A DNA stretch of 64,000 nucleotides from assembly GCA_023415795.1 (NCBI GenBank), contig JAEZJG010000004.1, forward strand, positions 1-64,000. Reading direction: 5' to 3'. The notes under the pieces are model-generated. The model did not search any database, was not told where the DNA came from, and saw nothing but the letters and a program-made list of their open reading frames with translations. The translations under genes were made by a program, and so were the position numbers. The DNA comes from Bacillota bacterium. Its GTDB lineage: Bacteria; Bacillota; Clostridia; Christensenellales; SZUA-584. Positions within the stretch are counted from its first letter, which is position 1; every line of letters begins with the position of its first letter. Positions 60,692 through 64,000 of the stretch are shown here, piece by piece.

Positions 60692-62017
60692 TTAGGCTCT
60701 CTCCCAGAACTTCGCCGCGATCTCGCGGGATTTGCTGAAGACTTCGCTTTCATCCGCCGTCAGCAGTTCCCTGTCCTTCATCACGAAGCGACCGTTGATC
60801 ATCGTGGAACGTACGCTGCGCCCCATCATCCCAAACAGTATGTGCGACGACGTGTTGCCCGCCGTAATGGGCGTGGGCGAATCGTAGTCCACCACGATGA
60901 TGTCCGCATAGGCGCCCTTCTCGATCACGCCCAGCGGTTTATTGAAATAGCGGGCGCAGATTTTGCCGTTGTTTTGCAGCAGCATCTGCGCGCTTTCGCC
61001 CCAGCCCACGCTAGGGTCGCCAAGGTTATGCTTGTGAATAATGTTGGCAACCTTGAAGGATTCCAGCATGTCGGTGGTGTAACCATCCGTGCCAAGTCCC
61101 ATCAGTATGCCCTTTTCCATCATGTGCAGAGCCGCCGAGCAGCCCACCGCGTTGCCCATGTTCGACTCCGGGTTGTGCACCACGACGGTATCCGTATCTT
61201 TGAGTATGTCCATCTCGCGCGCGTTGATGTGGATGCAGTGCACCGCGATGCTCTGTGGTCCCAATATGGCGGCGTCGTTCAGACGCTCCACCACGCGCTT
61301 GCCGTATTTCTTTAAGCTGTCGGACAGGTCGTCGATGCCCTCCGCAGTATGGACGTGGAAGCCCGCACCGTTCGCCGCCGTCACGCTCTTGTCCAGCGTC
61401 GCTTCCGACAGCGTGAACGAGGCGTGCAGACCGAACAGACCCTTGACCATGTCGCTGCTCTGTTTTTTGGCGTACGCGATGAAGTCCGCGTTCTCCTTGA
61501 TGCCCTCGTCCGCGATCTTCTCGCCGTCGCGGTCAGACACCTCGTAGCACAGCGAGGTGCGAACGCCCAAGTTCTCCGCCACCTCGGCGATGGTGAACAG
61601 GCTGTCCTTCACGCATCCGGCGCTGGCGTGGTGGTCAAACACCGTGGTCACGCCGTTTTTGATGCCGTCGATGTACGTGGTGTACGCGCTGTACTCGATC
61701 TCCGGCAACTCCAGCGCCCTGTCCACGCGCCACCACAGGTTCTCCAGTATCTGCGTGAAGTTCTTGGACACCTTGCTGTTTTTCAGGCTCATGCCGCGCG
61801 CCATCGCGCTGTAAATATGACCGTGAGTATTGATCAGCCCCGGCATGATTACGCCACCCCGCGCGTCGGTAAACTCGCTCTGCGGGTACTTCGCTTTCAT
61901 CTCTCCGGTTGTGCCGTAGTCTGCTATCGTTGTTCCGTCTACCGCAACGCAACCGCCGTGTATCACGGGCTGCGACGCGTTCTGGGTGATGAGCACCCCG
62001 TTACCGATCAATATCAT
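60692..62017 (-). CDS. ssnA: SsnA-type aminohydrolase
   Basis: A 441-residue zinc amidohydrolase (NTHGHIYSAMARG, HVHTAEG, VHCIHI, LGTDGYTTDM). SsnA is always near ygfK and xdhD; it is thought to deaminate or open a purine-derived ring. It differs clearly from GuaD at 31.6 kb and the MtaD-like protein at 46.3 kb. 29 bases before ygfK. Confidence 0.92.
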   Translation of the reverse strand: MILIGNGVLITQNASQPVIHGGCVAVDGTTIADYGTTGEMKAKYPQSEFTDARGGVIMPGLINTHGHIYSAMARGMSLKNSKVSKNFTQILENLWWRVDRALELPEIEYSAYTTYIDGIKNGVTTVFDHHASAGCVKDSLFTIAEVAENLGVRTSLCYEVSDRDGEKIADEGIKENADFIAYAKKQSSDMVKGLFGLHASFTLSEATLDKSVTAANGAGFHVHTAEGIDDLSDSLKKYGKRVVERLNDAAILGPQSIAVHCIHINAREMDILKDTDTVVVHNPESNMGNAVGCSAALHMMEKGILMGLGTDGYTTDMLESFKVANIIHKHNLGDPSVGWGESAQMLLQNNGKICARYFNKPLGVIEKGAYADIIVVDYDSPTPITAGNTSSHILFGMMGRSVRSTMINGRFVMKDRELLTADESEVFSKSREIAAKFWERA

Positions 62018-62044
62018 CGTCGTTTCCTTTCTTTCCGATGCGGT

Positions 62045-62145
62045 TTAGGTCTAAGACCTTGAAGGCTTTGCCTCCAAACCACCGCTCAAGGGGCGCGCCC
62101 CTTGAGAATCCCATTAGGGAAATGCCACTCAGCATTTCCGGGCTT
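62045..62145 (+). repeat. Modular hairpin repeat, copy A6
   Basis: TCTAAGACC...AAGGC-TTTGCCTCC, CTCAAGGGGC/GCCCCTTGAG, GGGAAATGC/GCATTTCC. A partial further unit with CAGGAAATGCC...GGCATTTCC and TTTTCTTAAAGAAAA follows at 62286-62347. Confidence 0.8.
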
Positions 62146-62386
62146 ATGTCATTCCAAGCCTGCGATACCCCATTCGGGGCACAGGTGAATCCCCTGTACA
62201 GTGCACCACAGAGGGGGTTCGCTTGCGCTGTGCATGGCAACGCGTTTCGGGCTTGCGACACCCCTCCGGGCACACTCATTGATTAATCCCACAGGAAATG
62301 CCGAATGGCATTTCCCTTGTCTTTTGCTTCTTTTCTTAAAGAAAAGAAGTGTTAACTCCAAGTCCTTTTGTCCTTAATGCAAATCC
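62146..62386. repeat. Repeat-rich spacer
   Basis: Repeated GCCTGCGATACCCCATTCGG- and GGGCTTGCGACACCCCTCCG-like units (62155-62275), then a partial A-family module. No gene seen. Confidence 0.5.
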
Positions 62387-62546
62387 GTGGGCAAGACGGG
62401 CTATGCTTCACCCCAAAAAGCCTTGCTTTTTGGGGACCCCGTGCCCGCGCAGCCCACACCTTGCGGTTTTGTCAGTTTTGAGGTACGAGGAACTGTACAA
62501 AACCGGAAAACTGGCGGAAAATCCGCAGGTTTTTCGCCAAGCCGTT
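62387..62546 (+). repeat. 160-bp dispersed repeat, copy B2
   Basis: Inverted copy of 11936-12093. Its right end touches the carbamate kinase stop codon. Confidence 0.85.
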
Positions 62547-63472
62547 TACGGCACTATCAGAGTTCCGGTCTTGCCTTCGAGGCCTTCCATCAGCTTGTCG
62601 AGCGACGTGATCAGCGCCTTGCACGACGGCTTTTCCCGCACCACGCGCATCGCCGCCTGCACCTTGGGCAGCATCGAACCCTTGCCGAAATGCCCTTCGT
62701 CGATGAATTTCTGCGCCTCGTCCAGCGACAGGCTGCTCAGCCACTGCTCGTTGTCCTTGCCGTAGTTAAGCGCCACCTGCTCCACTGCCGTCAGTATAAC
62801 AAAATAGTCTGCGTCAATCAAATGCGCCAGCTTGGCACTGGTGAAATCCTTGTCGATGATGGCTTCCACGCCTTTAAGCCGGTTGCCGATCTCCCTCACC
62901 GGTATGCCGCCGCCGCCGCACGCGATAACCACCTGCCCCGCCTCCAGCAGCGCGCGGATAGATTCCAACTCCACGATGCGCTGCGGCTCGGGCGAGGCGA
63001 CCACCTGCCGCCAGCCCTTGGGGAAGTGCGCCAGATCCTCGCCCATCTGCCGCCGCTTCTCGGCCTGCTCGTCGGTGAGAAACAGACCGATGGGTTTGGT
63101 GGGCTCGGCAAACGCCGGATCGTCCGGGTCTACAACCACCTGCGTGATCACTGTGGATACAGGGATTTGCAACCCCTGATCCAGCAGCTCTTCGCGCAGC
63201 ATGTTCTGCAGGTCGTAGCCGATGTAGCCTTGCGTCAGGCTGACGCAGACAGACATCGTGAACCTGTCGATATTGTGATCAATCTTGTAGGTGTCGAAGC
63301 AGTCGGTCATCAGACCCACCTGCGGTCCGTTGCCGTGTGTCACGATAACCTGATAGCCCGCCTTCACGAGATCGACGATGCGCTTGCTCGTGTTGCGGAT
63401 GGCCACCATCTGCTCCGACAGGTTTTCCCCCAAAGCGTTGCCGCCCAGGGCGATAACAATGCGCTTATTCAC
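62546..63472 (-). CDS. arcC: Carbamate kinase
   Basis: A 308-residue kinase that makes ATP from carbamoyl phosphate and ADP. IALGGNALGE, VTHGNGPQVG, VIACGGGGIPV and DKDFTSAKLA are the nucleotide and substrate blocks. It starts 4 bases after ygeW, so carbamoyl phosphate from the transferase is used at once. In E. coli the cluster homologue is yqeA. Confidence 0.94.
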   Translation of the reverse strand: MNKRIVIALGGNALGENLSEQMVAIRNTSKRIVDLVKAGYQVIVTHGNGPQVGLMTDCFDTYKIDHNIDRFTMSVCVSLTQGYIGYDLQNMLREELLDQGLQIPVSTVITQVVVDPDDPAFAEPTKPIGLFLTDEQAEKRRQMGEDLAHFPKGWRQVVASPEPQRIVELESIRALLEAGQVVIACGGGGIPVREIGNRLKGVEAIIDKDFTSAKLAHLIDADYFVILTAVEQVALNYGKDNEQWLSSLSLDEAQKFIDEGHFGKGSMLPKVQAAMRVVREKPSCKALITSLDKLMEGLEGKTGTLIVP

Positions 63473-63476
63473 AAAA

Positions 63477-64000
63477 TCATCCTATCCATCTCGGGGACGC
63501 CTTGTCGATCAAGCCTTGCAGCGTTGCACCCGGATCTTTTACTTTGCTGAGCAGAATCATAGCGGCGATGATGTACGGCTTGTTGCCCGCTTCCTTGTAC
63601 AGCGGCACACGGTAACGGTCGAACACGGACTCCGCCACCTCGCCCTGCGCGCACGATACGCCGGTGATGTCCGCCGGCAGGCAGTGCAGGTACAGCGCCT
63701 CTTTGTTCTTGGTCAGGCTCATCATCTCTTCGGTGCATTCCCAATCCTTATGCTGCGCGTTCTGTGCCAGCAGTTCCTTCTCCAGCGTCTTGATGCCGTC
63801 GAAGTCGCCATTGCCGTACATGACCGTGCGCTTCTCCATTGCCGCAAACGGCGCCCAGCTCTTGGGATACACGATGTCGGCGTCCTTGAACGCTTCGCTC
63901 ATGCTGTTGGTCTTGGTGAAGCTGCCGCCCGAAGCCGCCGCCTGCTTGCGCGCCACTTCCTCGACCTCGCCCATCACTTCGTAGCCTTCCGGATGCGCCA
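63477..64000 (-). CDS. ygeW: Knotted carbamoyltransferase YgeW (C-terminal part, cut by window edge)
   Basis: The last 170 or so residues of an aspartate/ornithine carbamoyltransferase-family protein. AHPEGYE at the visible start, then the YgeW-type insertion EVEEVARKQAAASGGSFTKT, YPKSWAPF, and LHCLPADITGVSC near the end. It should transfer or phosphorolyse a carbamoyl group from a ureido purine product. The N-terminus lies beyond 64000. Confidence 0.9.
   Translation of the reverse strand, partial: AHPEGYEVMGEVEEVARKQAAASGGSFTKTNSMSEAFKDADIVYPKSWAPFAAMEKRTVMYGNGDFDGIKTLEKELLAQNAQHKDWECTEEMMSLTKNKEALYLHCLPADITGVSCAQGEVAESVFDRYRVPLYKEAGNKPYIIAAMILLSKVKDPGATLQGLIDKASPRWIG

Noticed and set aside
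62349..62765. Frame with EELYKTGKLAE over the right-hand 160-bp repeat
   Set aside because: The same peptide is read from the other copy of the repeat; not a gene.

Overview
The window is from a GC-rich (by eye well over 50%) anaerobic Firmicute, most likely a gut Clostridium-type organism. The signs are strong GGAGG ribosome binding sites, SdpI, DUF554, DUF1385 and HDOD families, an LPxTG surface protein, oxygen-sensitive Fe-S enzymes and selenium-type molybdenum hydroxylases. No species is named because nothing in the sequence fixes one. No rRNA, tRNA, CRISPR array or intact insertion sequence was seen.

Positions 1-31500 are a mixed housekeeping and accessory region: a ferredoxin-like protein divergent from a Crp/Fnr regulator, argJ, paired membrane proteins, an iron alcohol dehydrogenase with an archaeal-type phosphoglycerate mutase, signalling proteins (HDOD, histidine kinase, and a soluble chemoreceptor fused to a sugar-binding-protein domain), transporters, a DEAD-box helicase and envelope proteins. 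Two AT-rich patches (15.8-17.5 kb with a dGTPase-like gene, and 23.5-25.0 kb) look foreign.

Positions 31558-37433 (minus strand) hold yqeB-xdhA-xdhB-xdhC-guaD. They lie behind a good promoter and what I read as a purine riboswitch whose alternative fold is a terminator (an ON-switch layout). Next come a second Crp/Fnr gene and a locus with two tiny hydrophobic peptides. Positions 39226-45330 are a molybdenum operon: a MoeA-like protein, moaC, modABC, moaA, a MOSC protein and mogA. Its promoter carries the same palindrome, at the same distance from the -10 box, as the ferredoxin promoter at 1.2 kb.

Positions 46268-64000 carry a second amidohydrolase, a YheO-type regulator, L-serine dehydratase, mocA, and then dpaL, a PLP enzyme, hydA, xdhD, ygfK, ssnA, arcC and the C-terminal part of ygeW. 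With the xdh/guaD block this matches the gene set of the E. coli ygeW-to-guaD region linked to anaerobic purine breakdown. The inferred flow is: guanine deamination and hydroxylation or reduction of purines by Mo enzymes and YgfK; ring opening by the amidohydrolases; carbamoyl transfer and ATP production by YgeW and carbamate kinase; and diaminopropionate to pyruvate plus ammonia by DpaL. Moco synthesis, molybdate uptake and YqeB/MocA maturation are encoded in between.

Intergenic DNA is rich in dispersed repeats: a modular multi-hairpin family (at least six copies), a 160-bp family in two inverted copies 50 kb apart, and a 210-bp family near the left edge.
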